Shown: positions 39,126-49,823 of the stretch, one piece after another | How the letters are laid out: the number at the start of each line of letters is the position of its first letter | Position numbering within the stretch: the first letter of the stretch is position 1 | Assembly: GCA_021849425.1 (NCBI GenBank) | Contig: JAJZSY010000008.1 | Coordinates: forward strand, 33,502-97,501 | Length of the DNA: 64,000 bases | DNA from: Pseudomonadota bacterium | Lineage (GTDB): Bacteria > Pseudomonadota > Alphaproteobacteria > Acetobacterales > Acetobacteraceae | Direction: 5' to 3' | The notes under the pieces: model-generated | What the model saw: only the letters and a program-made list of their open reading frames with translations | Told to the model about the DNA's origin: nothing | Databases searched by the model: none | Program-made: the position numbers and the translations under genes

Positions 39126-40421
39126 TCATTCCGCCGCGAGCCGCGCTGCCGAGCGCGCCTTGTAATCCGCGATGCGCTGTTCGACCATCGGCCGGAAATG
39201 CCGCAGCAGACCCTGGATCGGCCAGGCCGCCGCGTCGCCGAGCGGACAGATCGTGTGGCCTTCAACCTGTCTGGTGACCTGTTCCAACAAATCGATATCG
39301 GAAATTTCAGCCCGCCCCTCGACCAGCCGGTTCATCATCCGCATCATCCAGCCGGTGCCCTCGCGGCAGGGCGTGCACTGGCCGCAACTCTCATGTTTGT
39401 AGAACGCCGCGAGCCGCGCGATCGCCCTGATGAGGTCGGTCGACTTGTCCATCACGATCACCGCGGCGGTGCCGAGCCCCGTACGCTGCTCACGGAGACT
39501 GTCGTAATCCATCAGCACCGTGTCGCAGACCGATTTCGGGATCATATGCACCGATGACCCGCCAGGGATCACCGCCTGCAGATTGTCCCACCCACCGCGT
39601 ACGCCACCGGCATGCTTCTCGATCAGTTCACGCAGCGGAATGCCGAGTTCCTCCTCGACATTGCACGGCCTGTTCACGTGACCGGAGATGCAGAAGATCT
39701 TGGTGCCCGAATTCTTCGGCCGGCCGAGCGCCGAAAACCAGGCCGCGCCCCGCCGAATGATGGTTGCAACCCCGGCAATGGTCTCGACATTGTTGACGGT
39801 GGTCGGACAGCCATAGAGACCAAGCGCCGCAGGGAAAGGCGGTTTCATCCGCGGCATGCCCTTCTTGCCTTCGATGCTTTCGATGAGCGCCGATTCCTCA
39901 CCACAGATATACGCACCGGCGCCGCGATGCACCGTGATGTCGAAAGCCCAGCCCGATCCGCAGGCATCCTCGCCGATCAGCCCGGCGTCACGCGCCTCGT
40001 CAACGGCCGCCTGCAAATTCCTGTATTCGTTATAATATTCGCCACGAACATAGATGAAGGCGCGATGCGCGCCCATAGCGAAGCCGGCGATCAGCGCGCC
40101 TTCCACCAGCTTGTGCGGCTCATGGCGCAGAATGTCGCGATCCTTGCAGGTGCCGGGCTCGCTTTCATCGGCATTGATGACGAGATAGCTAGGGCGTCCG
40201 CCGGTTTCCTTCGGCATGAACGACCATTTCATTCCCGTCGGAAAGCCCGCCCCGCCCCGGCCGCGCAAACCCGACGACTTGATCTCCTCGATGATCGCAT
40301 CCCGCCCGCGGGCGAGGATATCCTTCGTGCCGTCCCAGTCACCACGCGCGCGGGCGCTGGCAAGCCGCCAGTCATGCACACCGTAGAGGTTGGTATAGAT
40401 CCGGTCGCGATCGCTCAGCAT
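39126..40421 (-). CDS. nuoF: NADH-quinone oxidoreductase subunit F (NADH/FMN binding)
   Basis: 431 residues from ATG 40421. [20 protein letters not shown] is the FMN/NADH-binding glycine-rich loop; [15 protein letters not shown] and [19 protein letters not shown] are further nucleotide-binding motifs, and [16 protein letters not shown] plus a later Cys hold the [4Fe-4S] cluster N3. This is the entry point of electrons from NADH. It begins 1 base after the nuoE stop, so the two subunits of the NADH module are coupled. Confidence 0.97.
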   Translation of the reverse strand: MLSDRDRIYTNLYGVHDWRLASARARGDWDGTKDILARGRDAIIEEIKSSGLRGRGGAGFPTGMKWSFMPKETGGRPSYLVINADESEPGTCKDRDILRHEPHKLVEGALIAGFAMGAHRAFIYVRGEYYNEYRNLQAAVDEARDAGLIGEDACGSGWAFDITVHRGAGAYICGEESALIESIEGKKGMPRMKPPFPAALGLYGCPTTVNNVETIAGVATIIRRGAAWFSALGRPKNSGTKIFCISGHVNRPCNVEEELGIPLRELIEKHAGGVRGGWDNLQAVIPGGSSVHMIPKSVCDTVLMDYDSLREQRTGLGTAAVIVMDKSTDLIRAIARLAAFYKHESCGQCTPCREGTGWMMRMMNRLVEGRAEISDIDLLEQVTRQVEGHTICPLGDAAAWPIQGLLRHFRPMVEQRIADYKARSAARLAAE

Positions 40422-40422
40422 G

Positions 40423-41034
40423 TTATTCCGCTCCGCCCTCTTGCTTGCCGCCCCCCACGTTGAACAGCGTGGTCGGCCCACCCTCGGGCGCCGAATTCTG
40501 GCGGCCGATCATCGAGCCGGGCGGCGGCACGTCACCGGCGCGCAGGCGGTCGAGCAGGTCTTCGGTGCGCGGTCCGTCCAGATCCTCGTAGACATCGTCA
40601 TTCACCTGCACGACCGGGGCATTCACGCAGCAGCCAAGGCATTCGACTTCCTCGATGCTGAATGTCTCGCCGTCGGCCTCGGCGGCCTTGCGGCAGGCCT
40701 CCATCACCTCGTCAGAGCCGCGCAGCCAGCATGGCGTCGTCGTGCAGACCTGAAGGTGATACCGACCCACCGGCTTGGTGTGATACATCGTGTAGAACGT
40801 CGCGACTTCATAGACGCGCATGGACGGCATCGAGAGGCGGCGGGCGATCGCATCCATCGCCGCCCGCGGCACCCAGGCATGGCCCGTCTGCCGCGCCATC
40901 TGCCGTTGCGCGAGGTCGAGCAGGGGCATCACAGCGCTCGCCTGCTTGCCCTCCGGATATTTGGCGATGATCGCGGGGATCAGGGCCTCGCTTGTGTCAT
41001 CGAAGCTGAAAGCGGGTTCGGTCATGTCGTTCAT
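40423..41034 (-). CDS. nuoE: NADH-quinone oxidoreductase subunit E ([2Fe-2S])
   Basis: 203 residues. A thioredoxin-like [2Fe-2S] protein with the four ligands in [10 protein letters not shown] and [17 protein letters not shown]; helical N-terminal part includes [20 protein letters not shown] and [10 protein letters not shown]. It forms the NADH-dehydrogenase module with NuoF and carries the off-path cluster N1a. The C-terminus (about 45 residues after the [2Fe-2S] domain) is proline/glycine-rich. It starts 3 bases after nuoD; a second ATG three codons in (41025) is possible. Confidence 0.96.
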   Translation of the reverse strand: MNDMTEPAFSFDDTSEALIPAIIAKYPEGKQASAVMPLLDLAQRQMARQTGHAWVPRAAMDAIARRLSMPSMRVYEVATFYTMYHTKPVGRYHLQVCTTTPCWLRGSDEVMEACRKAAEADGETFSIEEVECLGCCVNAPVVQVNDDVYEDLDGPRTEDLLDRLRAGDVPPPGSMIGRQNSAPEGGPTTLFNVGGGKQEGGAE

Positions 41035-41037
41035 CTT

Positions 41038-42258
41038 TCAGCGATCCACTTCCCCGAACACGATATCGATCGAGCCCAGCACGGCGATCGCATCGGCGAG
41101 GAGATGGCCTTTCGACATCAGGTTCATCGCCTGGAGATGCGAGAAGCCGGTTGCGCGGATCTTGCAGCGATAGGGCCGGTTGCTCCCATCGGCGACGAGA
41201 TAGACACCGAATTCACCCTTCGGCGCCTCGACCGCGGTGTAGGTCGAGCCGGCGGGAACATGGTAGCCTTCGGTGTAGAGTTTGAAATGATGGATGAGTG
41301 CTTCCATCGACCGCTTCATATCGGCACGTTTCGGGGGCGTGATCTTGTGATCCTGCACCTTGATCGGTCCTTCAGGCATCGCCTTGAGCGCCTGGCGGAT
41401 GATTTTCAGGCTCTCGACCATCTCGCGAATCCGCACGAGGTAACGGTCAAACGAGTCGCCATGCCGGCCAACCGGAATGTCGAAATCAACCTCGTCATAT
41501 TTGTCATAGGGCTGCGCCCGCCGCAGATCCCAGGCGATACCGGAGGCCCGCAGGTTGGGGCCGGAAAATCCCATCGCCAGCGCGTCTTCGGCAGAGATCA
41601 CCCCGATATCGACGAGGCGCTGGCGAAAGATTCGGTTGTTGTTCAGCAGGTTCTGTAGATCGTCGAGAAATTTCGGAAACCGCTCGCTCCACTCCCAGAT
41701 CTGATCGGCAAGACCAGCAGGCATGTCCTTCGAAACCCCGCCGGGGCGGAAATAGTTGGCGTGGAAGCGCGCCCCGGATACGGCCTCGTGAAAGGTCAGC
41801 AACTTCTCCCGCTCTTCATACCCCCAAAGGCTCGGGGATTGCGCGCCAATATCAAGCGCGAGGTGAACGGCGTTCAACAAATGATTGAGAATACGGGTAA
41901 TTTCTGCAAACAGCACGCGGATCCACTGCGCCCGTTCCGGCACTTTCACGCCGAGCAGCCGCTCGGTCGCGAGGGCGAACGCATGCTCGCAGCACATCGG
42001 ACTGACGTAATCGAGCCGGTCAAAATACGGCACCGCCTGAAGATAGGATTTATATTCGATCAGCTTCTCGGTGCCGCGATGCAACAGGCCGATATGCGGA
42101 TCGGCACGGGTTACCGTCTCGCCCTCCAATTCCATGATCAGGCGCAACACGCCGTGAGTGGCCGGATGCTGCGGGCCGACATTCACCGTATGACGGTCGT
42201 TGATGTCGATCACGCGACGCTCGGGTTCCTGCGTCCCGTTCTGTATCGCGTCACTCAC
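41038..42258 (-). CDS. nuoD: NADH-quinone oxidoreductase subunit D
   Basis: 406 residues from a GTG at 42258 that overlaps the nuoC stop (GTGA). The quinone-site loop [20 protein letters not shown] with its conserved histidine, [20 protein letters not shown], and the C-terminal [13 protein letters not shown] are NuoD hallmarks (related to NiFe-hydrogenase large subunits without the metal site). With NuoB it forms the quinone-reduction chamber. It is separate from NuoC, not a fused NuoCD. Confidence 0.97.
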   Translation of the reverse strand: MSDAIQNGTQEPERRVIDINDRHTVNVGPQHPATHGVLRLIMELEGETVTRADPHIGLLHRGTEKLIEYKSYLQAVPYFDRLDYVSPMCCEHAFALATERLLGVKVPERAQWIRVLFAEITRILNHLLNAVHLALDIGAQSPSLWGYEEREKLLTFHEAVSGARFHANYFRPGGVSKDMPAGLADQIWEWSERFPKFLDDLQNLLNNNRIFRQRLVDIGVISAEDALAMGFSGPNLRASGIAWDLRRAQPYDKYDEVDFDIPVGRHGDSFDRYLVRIREMVESLKIIRQALKAMPEGPIKVQDHKITPPKRADMKRSMEALIHHFKLYTEGYHVPAGSTYTAVEAPKGEFGVYLVADGSNRPYRCKIRATGFSHLQAMNLMSKGHLLADAIAVLGSIDIVFGEVDR

Positions 42259-42896
42259 GAGCCTGACCCTCCGCCCACCGCCTTCTCGTCGCCAGGCAGC
42301 GTATTCATCGCTTCCCAGGGCGAGAGGAAATCGAAATTCCGGAATTCCTGCGTCAGCGCGACCCTGTCGTAAACGACCCGCTTCTGTTCCTCGTCATAGC
42401 GAAGTTCGACATGACCGGTGAGCGGAAAATCCTTGCGCAATGGATGCCCCTCGAACCCGTTATCGGTCAGAATCCGGCGATGATCGACAAGCCCATCGAA
42501 ACTCACGCCGAACAGGTCGAATACCTCACGCTCCCACCAGGTGACGCCAGGCCAGATTTCGCTGACGCTTGGCACCGGTGTGGCTTCGTCGGTGGTCACG
42601 ATCACACGCAACCGATCATTTCGGGTCACCGACAGCAGATTATAGACGACATCGAACCGCTCGGCCCGTTCTGGCCAGTCGACACCGCAGACGTCCATGC
42701 ATTGCTCAAAGGCAAAATTCGGATCATCGCGGAGAATGCGCATCACCGTGGCGAGCGATTTCCGGTCAACCGCAATAATACGCTCATCCCGTTCGAGCAT
42801 GACATGACTGACGCCGGAAACCGCGCGAAGCCGGTCGCCGAAGGGGTCGGCTGGCGCCGCGACGGCCTGCGCCTCTGTCTGGTTCTCTTCACTCAC
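42255..42896 (-). CDS. nuoC: NADH-quinone oxidoreductase subunit C
   Basis: 213 residues from a GTG at 42896, which overlaps the end of nuoB by 8 bases; the longer in-frame extension into nuoB is non-coding. The family motif [20 protein letters not shown], then [21 protein letters not shown] and [20 protein letters not shown] are clear. NuoC is a peripheral-arm subunit holding NuoD and NuoI. Its C-terminal tail ends in GGGSGS. The start choice rests on overlap and on the usual 200-residue size. Confidence 0.94.
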   Translation of the reverse strand: MSEENQTEAQAVAAPADPFGDRLRAVSGVSHVMLERDERIIAVDRKSLATVMRILRDDPNFAFEQCMDVCGVDWPERAERFDVVYNLLSVTRNDRLRVIVTTDEATPVPSVSEIWPGVTWWEREVFDLFGVSFDGLVDHRRILTDNGFEGHPLRKDFPLTGHVELRYDEEQKRVVYDRVALTQEFRNFDFLSPWEAMNTLPGDEKAVGGGSGS

Positions 42897-43449
42897 GGAA
42901 AATCGTCCCCGTCCGGCGAATTTTCTTCTGTAACTGGGTAATTCCGTACACCAGCGCCTCAGCCGTCGGCGGGCAGCCCGGCACATAAATATCGACCGGA
43001 ACGATCCGGTCGCAGCCGCGCACGACGGAATAGGAATAATGATAATATCCGCCGCCATTGGCGCAGCTGCCCATCGAAATCACCCAACGAGGCTCCGGCA
43101 TCTGGTCGTAGACCTTGCGCAGGGCCGGAGCCATCTTGTTGGTCAGCGTTCCGGCAACAATCATCACGTCGCTCTGGCGCGGCGAATTGCGCGGGATGAT
43201 CCCAAAACGGTCGAGATCCCAGCGTGGCATATAGGCGTGAATCATCTCGACGGCACAGCAGGCGAGGCCGAAGGTCATCGGCCACAGGCTGCCGGTTCGG
43301 GCCCAGTTCACCAGCCGGTCGAGATTGGCAACAACGAACCCCTTGCCGGCGATTTCCCCCGTGATGCTACGGACCACGGCGTCCTGCTCGGCTCCGGGAT
43401 TCAGATGCTCTCGATTCCAGGCAATGTCAGGCTGTTGCACGGCGTTCAT
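42889..43449 (-). CDS. nuoB: NADH-quinone oxidoreductase subunit B ([4Fe-4S] N2)
   Basis: 186 residues. The tandem-cysteine motif [35 protein letters not shown] and [15 protein letters not shown] give the four ligands of cluster N2, the last electron carrier before quinone. [20 protein letters not shown] is also conserved. The ATG at 43449 has GGAAGG seven bases upstream. A 75-base gap separates it from nuoA, longer than most gaps in the operon. Confidence 0.97.
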   Translation of the reverse strand: MNAVQQPDIAWNREHLNPGAEQDAVVRSITGEIAGKGFVVANLDRLVNWARTGSLWPMTFGLACCAVEMIHAYMPRWDLDRFGIIPRNSPRQSDVMIVAGTLTNKMAPALRKVYDQMPEPRWVISMGSCANGGGYYHYSYSVVRGCDRIVPVDIYVPGCPPTAEALVYGITQLQKKIRRTGTIFRE

Positions 43450-43524
43450 GTCATGCCTTCCGCTTGGGCCGATGCGGCCGGTTTGTCACTCGTCTCATCA
43501 GGGTCAGGCACAAGCAGAGCCAGG

Positions 43525-43890
43525 CTATTCCCAGTCAAGCGCTCCCTTGCGCCACTCATAGATAAACCCGATCGCCAGGATTGCCAGAAACCCCATCATC
43601 GACCAGAACCCCAGCGCGCCAATCCGCGACAGGCTCACTGCCCAAGGGAACAGGAACGCGATTTCGACGTCGAATATGATGAAGAGAATTGCCACGAGGT
43701 AATACCGCACATCGAATTTGCGGCGGGCATCACTGAACGGAGCGAAGCCACACTCATAGGCACTCAGCTTTTCACCGTAAGGATTTTGGCGGGCGACAAG
43801 AAGTGAACCGACAACGAACGCGCCGCCAAGAAGACCTGCTATGCCGAGGAAAACCAGGATGGGGAAGTAGACCGACAGATCCGCATGCAT
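43525..43890 (-). CDS. nuoA: NADH-quinone oxidoreductase subunit A
   Basis: 121 residues from ATG 43890 ([15 protein letters not shown]), selected because AGGGGA is eight bases upstream and the length equals the usual NuoA; in-frame ATGs at 43908 and 43917 would add 6 or 9 residues. Three membrane helices; the loop after the first contains [20 protein letters not shown], the conserved segment near the quinone site, and [26 protein letters not shown] follows. It is first in the complex I operon, whose promoter should lie in 43918-44055, downstream of tRNA-Asp. Confidence 0.95.
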   Translation of the reverse strand: MHADLSVYFPILVFLGIAGLLGGAFVVGSLLVARQNPYGEKLSAYECGFAPFSDARRKFDVRYYLVAILFIIFDVEIAFLFPWAVSLSRIGALGFWSMMGFLAILAIGFIYEWRKGALDWE

Positions 43891-44055
43891 CGCGATTGTC
43901 CCCTGCATATCCAGCATTACCCGCCAAGTCGCGGCAGACCATCAGATCAGAGCGCCGCAGGCCGAACACGCCACCGCAACCCGAATGACTCAGGCTGTTT
44001 CAGGTCGTGTCCTCCTTATGTTCTGTCCATCCATGATGCCTGAACCAAGGCAAAA

Positions 44056-44132
<77 letters not shown>

Positions 44133-44462
44133 GTTGTGAGACGTTCCGTATAGCGGCGACCGATGCGCGTCAAGCTCTGGTGGCGAGGTTGTCTTGTCCG
44201 TCATCGAAGGCCAACCCGCTTTCGCGCCCTCACAGCACCACCGGCTCCTGCCGCAAATGCACGAACCTCCCGGCAAACGCCCCAACATGCCTGCAGTACT
44301 GCCGCCCGTGCGGATTCGAGGGTGCGATGATGCGGACTTTTGCTGTTTCCGGAGATATTTATGCGACACTGCTATGCGTCTGGATGAACCATACCAACGG
44401 CCCAGAAGCCGAATCGGCTCGAGTCGCTCGGGTCATGTCGCAGAGGAAAAGGGGGCGATGAA
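44133..44462. other. 330-base region between tRNA-Asp and tRNA-Val with no recognised gene
   Basis: Overlapping frames on the plus strand (44180-44461 and 44194-44472) and on the minus strand exist, but none has a family motif or a good ribosome-binding site. No hairpin with T run was found. It could hold the promoter of tRNA-Asp or a small RNA; nothing can be supported by reading. Confidence 0.4.
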
Positions 44463-44534
44463 TGGGCGGTGACGGGATCGAACCGCCGACCCTCTCGGTG
44501 TAAACGAGACGCTCTACCTCTGAGCTAACCGCCC
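44463..44534 (-). tRNA. tRNA-Val (anticodon TAC)
   Basis: 72 bases without CCA on the minus strand. Acceptor GGGCGGT pairs fully with ACCGCCC; D arm GCTCAGAGGTAGAGC; anticodon stem TCTCG/CGAGA with loop TTTACAC, anticodon TAC; T arm GGCGGTTCGATCCCGTC. The 3' end is A followed by TTC, so CCA must be added after transcription. Confidence 0.95.
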
Positions 44535-44543
44535 ATAGCGGCG

Positions 44544-44565
44544 CCCTGCCAGTCCGCTGGCAGGG
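44544..44565 (-). repeat. Stem-loop between hupB and tRNA-Val
   Basis: Perfect 8-bp inverted repeat CCCTGCCA (44544-44551) / TGGCAGGG (44558-44565), 6-base loop. There is no T run, so it is more likely a processing or transcript-end hairpin than a classical intrinsic terminator. A second perfect stem (44581-44604) stands between it and hupB. Confidence 0.4.
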
Positions 44566-44580
44566 GCTTGGCAATCAGTT

Positions 44581-44604
44581 CAGGCCGACACAGAGATCGG
44601 CCTG
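44581..44604 (-). terminator. Stem-loop just after hupB (possible transcript end)
   Basis: CAGGCCGA (44581-44588) and TCGGCCTG (44597-44604) form a perfect 8-bp stem with an 8-base loop, 8 bases after the hupB stop on the minus strand. No T run follows, so termination would be Rho-assisted or the hairpin would protect the 3' end. Confidence 0.4.
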
Positions 44605-44612
44605 TTTCAGTG

Positions 44613-44885
44613 TCAGTTCACAGCATCCTTGAGGGTCTTGCCTGGCTTGAACTTGACCGAGGTCGACGCTGCGATCTGGATTTCCTCTCCAGTGCGCGGG
44701 TTGCGACCTGTCGCCGCCTTCCGTTCGGCCGTGCCAAACGTGCCGAAACCGACCAGGCGCACTTCTTCCTTGCGCTTCAGAGCATCCTCGATAGCAGCAA
44801 ACACCGCATCCACCACTTCGGTGGCCTTGGCTTTGGTAAGGTCGGTCTTCTCCGCAACGTCTGCGACGAGATCCATTTTGTTCAC
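44613..44885 (-). CDS. hupB: DNA-binding protein HU
   Basis: 90 residues, the normal HU size, from a GTG at 44885 with GGGAGA upstream. The N-terminal dimerisation helices (MNKMDLVADVAEKTDLTKAK), GFGTFGTAERKAATGRNPRT (start of the DNA-binding arm with the conserved RNP) and FKPGKTLKDAVN at the end match HU rather than IHF. It bends and compacts DNA. Its place after lon is conserved in many proteobacteria. A 157-base gap with a long hairpin separates it from lon, so it probably has its own promoter. Confidence 0.96.
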   Translation of the reverse strand: MNKMDLVADVAEKTDLTKAKATEVVDAVFAAIEDALKRKEEVRLVGFGTFGTAERKAATGRNPRTGEEIQIAASTSVKFKPGKTLKDAVN

Positions 44886-44980
44886 GGGTCAGTCTCCCAG
44901 TTGGTGTAAACGGAAGTGGGCGGTCAAGAAAACGAATCGGCTCCCGGCCACGCATTCCGCCGAACGCCGCACACTAATGG

Positions 44981-45023
44981 GGCCGGTTTCCCTCCGTCAA
45001 CGAAGACGAATGGAAAACCGGCC
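44981..45023 (-). terminator. Long stem-loop between lon and hupB
   Basis: GGCCGGTTT (44981-44989) pairs perfectly with AAACCGGCC (45015-45023), and two further C-G pairs follow after one mismatch; the loop is about 19-21 bases. It begins 20 bases after the lon stop on the minus strand. No T run follows on that strand, so a role as lon transcript terminator is plausible but unproven. Confidence 0.45.
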
Positions 45024-45042
45024 TCAAAATACACGCGATATG

Positions 45043-47484
45043 CTAGTGAGGCAGAACCGCACCGGTGGTTGCACCGGGCTGAGCCGGCGCAACCGGCTCA
45101 ACCGGTTCCTCCCACTCGATCGGCTCGGGTTTGCGCACCAGCGCCTGGGCAATGACCTCGTCAACATGAGACACCGCGATGATCTTCAGCGATTTCTTCA
45201 CGTTATCAGGGATATCTGCGAGATCCTTCTGATTGTCCTTCGGGATCAGCACCGTGGTGATGCCGGCCCTGAGCGCCGCCAGCAGCTTCTCCTTCAGCCC
45301 TCCGATGGGCAGAACCCGCCCGCGCAACGTGATTTCGCCGGTCATGGCGATGTCCTTGCGCACCGGAATTCCCGTGAGCACCGAGACGATCGAGGTCGCC
45401 ATCGCGATACCCGCCGAGGGGCCATCCTTTGGGGTCGCGCCTTCGGGAACGTGGACGTGGATGTCACGTTTTTCGAAGATCGGCGGTTTGATCCCGAAGC
45501 TGATCGCCCGTGAGCGGATATAGGAGATGGCCGCTGACACGCTTTCCTGCATCACGTCGCCGAGTTTGCCCGTCTGCTTGACGTTGCCCTTGCCAGGCAG
45601 CAGCACGCTTTCGATGGTCAGGATCTCGCCGCCAACTTCGGTCCAGGCAAGGCCCGTGACCACGCCCACCATGTCTTCCGCTTCGGTCTCGCCATAATGG
45701 AACCGCGGAACACCAGCGAATTTTTCGAGATTCTTCCGGGTAACCGCAACTTTTGTCACTTTCTTCGTGACAATGTCTTTTACCGCCTTGCGGGCAAGAT
45801 TGGCAATTTCACGCTCAAGGTTACGAACACCCGCCTCACGGGTATAGGTCCGCACGAGTTCACGGATCGCATCGTCGGATACGCTCCACTCACCGGCTTT
45901 GAGCCCATGCGCCTCGGCCTGCTTTGCGATCAGATGCCGCTTCGTGATCTCGACCTTCTCATCCTCGGTATATCCCGGGATACGGATGATCTCCATACGA
46001 TCGAGCAGTGGCTGCGGCATCCGTAGCGAGTTCGCCGTGGTCACGAACATCACGTCCGAAAGATCGTAGTCGACCTCAAGATAATGGTCGTTGAAGGAGG
46101 CGTTCTGCTCCGGGTCCAGCACTTCGAGCAGGGCGGAAGTCGGGTCACCGCGCCAGTCGGCGCCAAGCTTGTCAATCTCGTCGAGCAGAAACAGCGGATT
46201 CGACGTCTTGGCTTTCTTCATCCCCTGGATGACCTTGCCGGGCATCGATCCGATGTAGGTACGACGGTGGCCGCGTATTTCCGCCTCGTCCCGCATGCCG
46301 CCAAGCGACATCCGGACAAAATTGCGCCCCGTCGCCTTGGCGATCGACTTGCCGAGAGACGTCTTGCCCACGCCGGGAGGGCCAACAAGGCAGAGAATCG
46401 GACCGCGGAGTTTCGGGCTGCGCGACTGGACCGCTAAATACTCCAGAATCCGCTCCTTGACCTTGTCGAGACCGTAGTGATCGGCATCAAGGATACGTTC
46501 GGCCTCGATCACGTCGTTCTTGATCTTGGCGCGCTTCTTCCAGGGTATGCCCAGCAGCCAGTCGAGATAGTTGCGCACCACAGTCGCCTCCGCGCTCATC
46601 GGGCTCATGGTCCTGAGCTTCTTCAGTTCGGCCATCGCCTTGTCGCGCGCTTCCTTCGAAAGCTTGGTGGTCCGGATCTTCTCCTCGAGCTCGGCGGTCT
46701 CGTCCTTGCCCTCGTCACCCTCGCCCAGCTCCTTCTGGATCGCCTTGAGCTGCTCGTTGAGATAATACTCTCTCTGGGTCTTCTCCATCTGCCGCTTCAC
46801 GCGGTTGCGAATCCGCTTTTCCACCTGGAGGACGCCGATTTCGGATTCCATGTGGGCGAATACCCGCTCCAGCCTTTCGGCCACAGCCCCGGTTTCAAGC
46901 AGCTCCTGCTTGTCGGCGATCTTCAGTCCAAGATGGCTAGCAATCGTATCGGCAAGCTTCGACGGATCGTCGATCTGGTTAATGGAAACAAGAACCTCCG
47001 GCGCAATCTTCTTGTTCAGTTTGATGTATTGTTCAAACTGGGAGACCACGCCCCGAGCCAGCCCCTCGAGTTCCTTGCCCCCGACGACGACTTCATCCAG
47101 CGGCTCGGCCGTAACCTCGAAATGACTGTCGATCTCATGGAATTTGGTAATCCGGGCGCGCCGCACGCCTTCCACGAGCACCTTGACGGTGCCGTCCGGG
47201 AGTCTCAGCAACTGCAATACGGTCGAGATCGTCCCGACTTCATAAATATCGCCCGGGGCGGGGTCGTCCTGCTGGGCGTTTTTCTGCGCCACGAGCAGAA
47301 TCTGTTTGTCGTCCTTCATCACCCCTTCGAGCGCGCGAACCGATTTTTCGCGACCGACGAAGAGCGGAACGATCATGTGCGGAAACACGACGATGTCCCG
47401 CAACGGAAGTACGGCCAGACGATCGCCGTCGAGCGGCGCTTTCACAAGAGCGGTTTTGGTCTTTTTCGGTTCGGTCTCTGACAT
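45043..47484 (-). CDS. lon: ATP-dependent protease Lon
   Basis: 813 residues from ATG 47484, preceded by AAGGTAG. LonN domain (about 20-215, starting [20 protein letters not shown]), a helical region with [20 protein letters not shown], the AAA+ ATPase with [19 protein letters not shown] (Walker A) and [11 protein letters not shown] (Walker B), and the protease domain with the catalytic serine in [13 protein letters not shown] and lysine in [14 protein letters not shown]. The tail ([13 protein letters not shown]) is a short low-complexity extension. It degrades damaged and regulatory proteins. It follows clpX after 161 bases. Confidence 0.97.
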   Translation of the reverse strand: MSETEPKKTKTALVKAPLDGDRLAVLPLRDIVVFPHMIVPLFVGREKSVRALEGVMKDDKQILLVAQKNAQQDDPAPGDIYEVGTISTVLQLLRLPDGTVKVLVEGVRRARITKFHEIDSHFEVTAEPLDEVVVGGKELEGLARGVVSQFEQYIKLNKKIAPEVLVSINQIDDPSKLADTIASHLGLKIADKQELLETGAVAERLERVFAHMESEIGVLQVEKRIRNRVKRQMEKTQREYYLNEQLKAIQKELGEGDEGKDETAELEEKIRTTKLSKEARDKAMAELKKLRTMSPMSAEATVVRNYLDWLLGIPWKKRAKIKNDVIEAERILDADHYGLDKVKERILEYLAVQSRSPKLRGPILCLVGPPGVGKTSLGKSIAKATGRNFVRMSLGGMRDEAEIRGHRRTYIGSMPGKVIQGMKKAKTSNPLFLLDEIDKLGADWRGDPTSALLEVLDPEQNASFNDHYLEVDYDLSDVMFVTTANSLRMPQPLLDRMEIIRIPGYTEDEKVEITKRHLIAKQAEAHGLKAGEWSVSDDAIRELVRTYTREAGVRNLEREIANLARKAVKDIVTKKVTKVAVTRKNLEKFAGVPRFHYGETEAEDMVGVVTGLAWTEVGGEILTIESVLLPGKGNVKQTGKLGDVMQESVSAAISYIRSRAISFGIKPPIFEKRDIHVHVPEGATPKDGPSAGIAMATSIVSVLTGIPVRKDIAMTGEITLRGRVLPIGGLKEKLLAALRAGITTVLIPKDNQKDLADIPDNVKKSLKIIAVSHVDEVIAQALVRKPEPIEWEEPVEPVAPAQPGATTGAVLPH

Positions 47485-47563
47485 CAGACTACCTTTCGAT
47501 AAGCGGCGTGCCCTGCCCTCAATCGGCACAGTGCACGGTGCCGGGCGATCCGGCCACGAGATA

Positions 47564-47592
47564 GATATTGTTCCACACCGGGGTTGCCGCAA
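47564..47592 (-). promoter_or_regulatory. Candidate lon promoter
   Basis: Minus-strand TTGCGG (47592-47587), 17 bases, then AATATC (47569-47564) lies about 80 bases upstream of the lon ATG in the clpX-lon gap. Resemblance to sigma-70 elements only; I did not find a clear heat-shock consensus. Confidence 0.25.
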
Positions 47593-47645
47593 TGCCCCGG
47601 CATATTTCAGGTCCTGGAGCCGGACGGCGCACCGGACCGACTCGT

Positions 47646-48902
47646 TCAGGAGCCGGTTTCAGCGCGTTCCTTGCCATGCAAAAACAGCGGATTGGCGCGC
47701 CCCTCGGCGACTTCGCCGTTGATCACCACCTCTTCCACGGACTCGAGCCCCGGAAGATCGAACATGGTCTCCAGCAGGATGCTCTCCATGATCGATCTCA
47801 GCCCGCGCGCCCCGGTCTTGCGCTGGATTGCCCGTGATGCGACCACTTTCAGGGCGTCTTCGGTGAAGTTGAGCTTCACCCCTTCCATCTCGAACAGACG
47901 GCCATATTGCTTGACGAGCGCGTTTTTCGGCTTGGTAAGGATTTCAATCAATGCCGCCTCGTCAAGATCCTCCAGAGTGGCGACAACCGGCAGGCGTCCG
48001 ATGAATTCCGGAATGAGCCCGAACTTCAAGAGATCCTCAGGTTCCACCTCACGCAGGATCGCGCCGGTGCGTTGTTCGGTAGGATCGCGCACATCGGCGC
48101 CAAATCCTATTCCAGACCCTTTCCCCCGCTGGGCGATGATCTTTTCGAGCCCGGCGAAGGCCCCGCCGCAGATGAACAGGATGTTGGTGGTATCGACCTG
48201 AAGGAATTCCTGCTGCGGGTGCTTCCGCCCACCCTGCGGCGGAACCGAAGCGACCGTGCCTTCCATGATCTTGAGCAGCGCCTGCTGCACGCCCTCCCCC
48301 GAAACATCGCGGGTGATCGATGGATTGTCGGATTTGCGGCTGATCTTGTCGACCTCGTCAATGTAGACGATACCGCGCTGGGCACGCTCGACATTGTAAT
48401 CCGCCGCCTGAAGCAGCTTCAGGATGATGTTCTCGACGTCCTCGCCAACATAGCCGGCCTCGGTCAGCGTCGTTGCATCCGCCATGGTGAATGGCACATC
48501 CAGAATCCGCGCAAGGGTCTGGGCGAGCAGCGTTTTGCCCGAGCCGGTCGGGCCGACCAGCATGATGTTGGATTTTGCGATCTCGATATCGTTGTTCTTC
48601 TGTGCATGAGCGAGTCGCTTGTAGTGATTGTGTACAGCAACGCTCAGGATTCGCTTCGCGTAATCCTGCCCAATCACGTAATCGTCCAGCACCTTGCAGA
48701 TTTCGCGCGGTGTCGGCACGCCATCGCGGGTTTTCACGAGGTGCGTCCGGTTATCCTCGCGAATGATATCCATGCACAGTTCGACGCATTCATTACAAAT
48801 GAATACGGTCGGCCCTGCGATAAGCTTGACGACTTCGTGCTGCGACTTGCCGCAGAACGAGCAATACAGGGTGTTCTTCGAGTCTCCGGACTTCGTGCTC
48901 AT
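47646..48902 (-). CDS. clpX: ATP-dependent Clp protease ATP-binding subunit ClpX
   Basis: 418 residues. N-terminal zinc-binding domain with [11 protein letters not shown] and CNECVELC, then the AAA+ module with [31 protein letters not shown] (Walker B), the pore and sensor regions ([31 protein letters not shown]) and [20 protein letters not shown]. It unfolds tagged substrates and feeds them to ClpP; in alphaproteobacteria it also drives cell-cycle proteolysis. A perfect hairpin (48916-48937) stands just ahead of its ribosome-binding site. It follows clpP after 133 bases. Confidence 0.97.
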   Translation of the reverse strand: MSTKSGDSKNTLYCSFCGKSQHEVVKLIAGPTVFICNECVELCMDIIREDNRTHLVKTRDGVPTPREICKVLDDYVIGQDYAKRILSVAVHNHYKRLAHAQKNNDIEIAKSNIMLVGPTGSGKTLLAQTLARILDVPFTMADATTLTEAGYVGEDVENIILKLLQAADYNVERAQRGIVYIDEVDKISRKSDNPSITRDVSGEGVQQALLKIMEGTVASVPPQGGRKHPQQEFLQVDTTNILFICGGAFAGLEKIIAQRGKGSGIGFGADVRDPTEQRTGAILREVEPEDLLKFGLIPEFIGRLPVVATLEDLDEAALIEILTKPKNALVKQYGRLFEMEGVKLNFTEDALKVVASRAIQRKTGARGLRSIMESILLETMFDLPGLESVEEVVINGEVAEGRANPLFLHGKERAETGS

Positions 48903-48915
48903 CTATGCTCCAGCG

Positions 48916-48937
48916 GCGCCGGCAAGAAGGCCGGCGC
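48916..48937 (-). repeat. Perfect hairpin next to the clpX ribosome-binding site
   Basis: GCGCCGGC (48916-48923) and GCCGGCGC (48930-48937) form an 8-bp GC-only stem with a 6-base loop. On the minus strand it ends 3-4 bases before TGGAG, the likely Shine-Dalgarno of clpX (ATG 48902). No T run. It may shape clpX translation or mark a processing site between clpP and clpX. Confidence 0.5.
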
Positions 48938-49035
48938 ATCAATCAAGGGACCAAGAGTAGACCTCAAGTCCCGCCGGCACAAGCATTGCGATGCTGTGCC
49001 ACCACGGCTGGCCGTCGGGTGATGCAGTTATGCCT

Positions 49036-49671
49036 TTATTTCGTGTCCTTGGCCGGCTGCTTCGTCACAACCTCGTCGATCAGGCCGAACGCCTTTGCCT
49101 CGTCGGCGGACATGAACCTGTCTCGTTCAAGTGCCTGCTCGATCGCCTCGAGCGTCTGCCCGGTATGCGTGACGTAGATGTCGTTGAGGCGCCGGCGCAA
49201 TGTGAGAATTTCGCGCGCCTGGATCTCGATATCGGCCGCCTGACCCTGCGCACCGCCGGAAGGCTGGTGGACCATGACCCGCGAATTCGGCAGCGCGAAG
49301 CGCTTCCCCTTTTCACCGGCGGTCAGAAGCAGACTTCCCATCGAGGCGGCCTGTCCGATACAAACCGTCGTCACCGGCGACTTGATGTATTGCATCGTGT
49401 CATAGATTGCGAGCCCAGCTGAAACAACGCCGCCTGGACTGTTGATATAGAAGGAAATTTCCTTCGAGGGATTTTCGCTTTCCAGGAACAGCAGCTGTGC
49501 GGCGATCAACGAACCAACCTGATCATAGACCGGGCCGGTCAGAAAAATGATCCGCTCCTTCAGCAGCCGCGAATAGATATCATAAGCGCGCTCGCCTCGC
49601 GCGGTCTGCTCGACCACCATGGGCACAAGGCTGTTCATGTAGATCTCGGTGGGGTCGCGATCCATCGGCAT
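49036..49671 (-). CDS. clpP: ATP-dependent Clp protease proteolytic subunit ClpP
   Basis: 211 residues from ATG 49671, with TTGGAGACAG directly upstream; a second ATG at 49665 is possible. The catalytic triad is visible: Ser in [16 protein letters not shown], His in [15 protein letters not shown] and Asp in the [19 protein letters not shown] region. [20 protein letters not shown] is also diagnostic. ClpP forms the 14-mer peptidase chamber used with ClpX. Order tig-clpP-clpX-lon-hupB is the classical proteostasis cluster. Confidence 0.97.
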   Translation of the reverse strand: MPMDRDPTEIYMNSLVPMVVEQTARGERAYDIYSRLLKERIIFLTGPVYDQVGSLIAAQLLFLESENPSKEISFYINSPGGVVSAGLAIYDTMQYIKSPVTTVCIGQAASMGSLLLTAGEKGKRFALPNSRVMVHQPSGGAQGQAADIEIQAREILTLRRRLNDIYVTHTGQTLEAIEQALERDRFMSADEAKAFGLIDEVVTKQPAKDTK

Positions 49672-49725
49672 CTGTCTCCAAGTCAGGGCCGGACGCACCG
49701 CACCCGCATGAAATCCTGTCCTGCC

Positions 49726-49764
49726 GGGGGCGACGGCCGCCGTATCACGGCCGGCGCCGCCCCC
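49726..49764 (-). repeat. Large GC-rich hairpin between tig and clpP
   Basis: GGGGGCG (49726-49732) pairs with CGCCCCC (49758-49764) and, inside it, CGGCCG (49734-49739) with CGGCCG (49748-49753), separated by small bulges and an 8-base loop. It lies 59 bases after the tig stop and 54 before clpP. No T run follows on the minus strand, so it may be a weak or Rho-linked terminator or an RNA stability element. Confidence 0.4.
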
Positions 49765-49823
49765 TCAGGCTTCTAAGATGAGCCGGGAACAGGGTTCCGT
49801 CCACCCCCGGAAAAAAAAGAAGC

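Noticed and set aside
44463..44534. Lack of encoded CCA in tRNA-Val and tRNA-Leu but presence in tRNA-Asp
   Set aside because: Mixed encoding of CCA is normal in bacteria with a CCA-adding enzyme.
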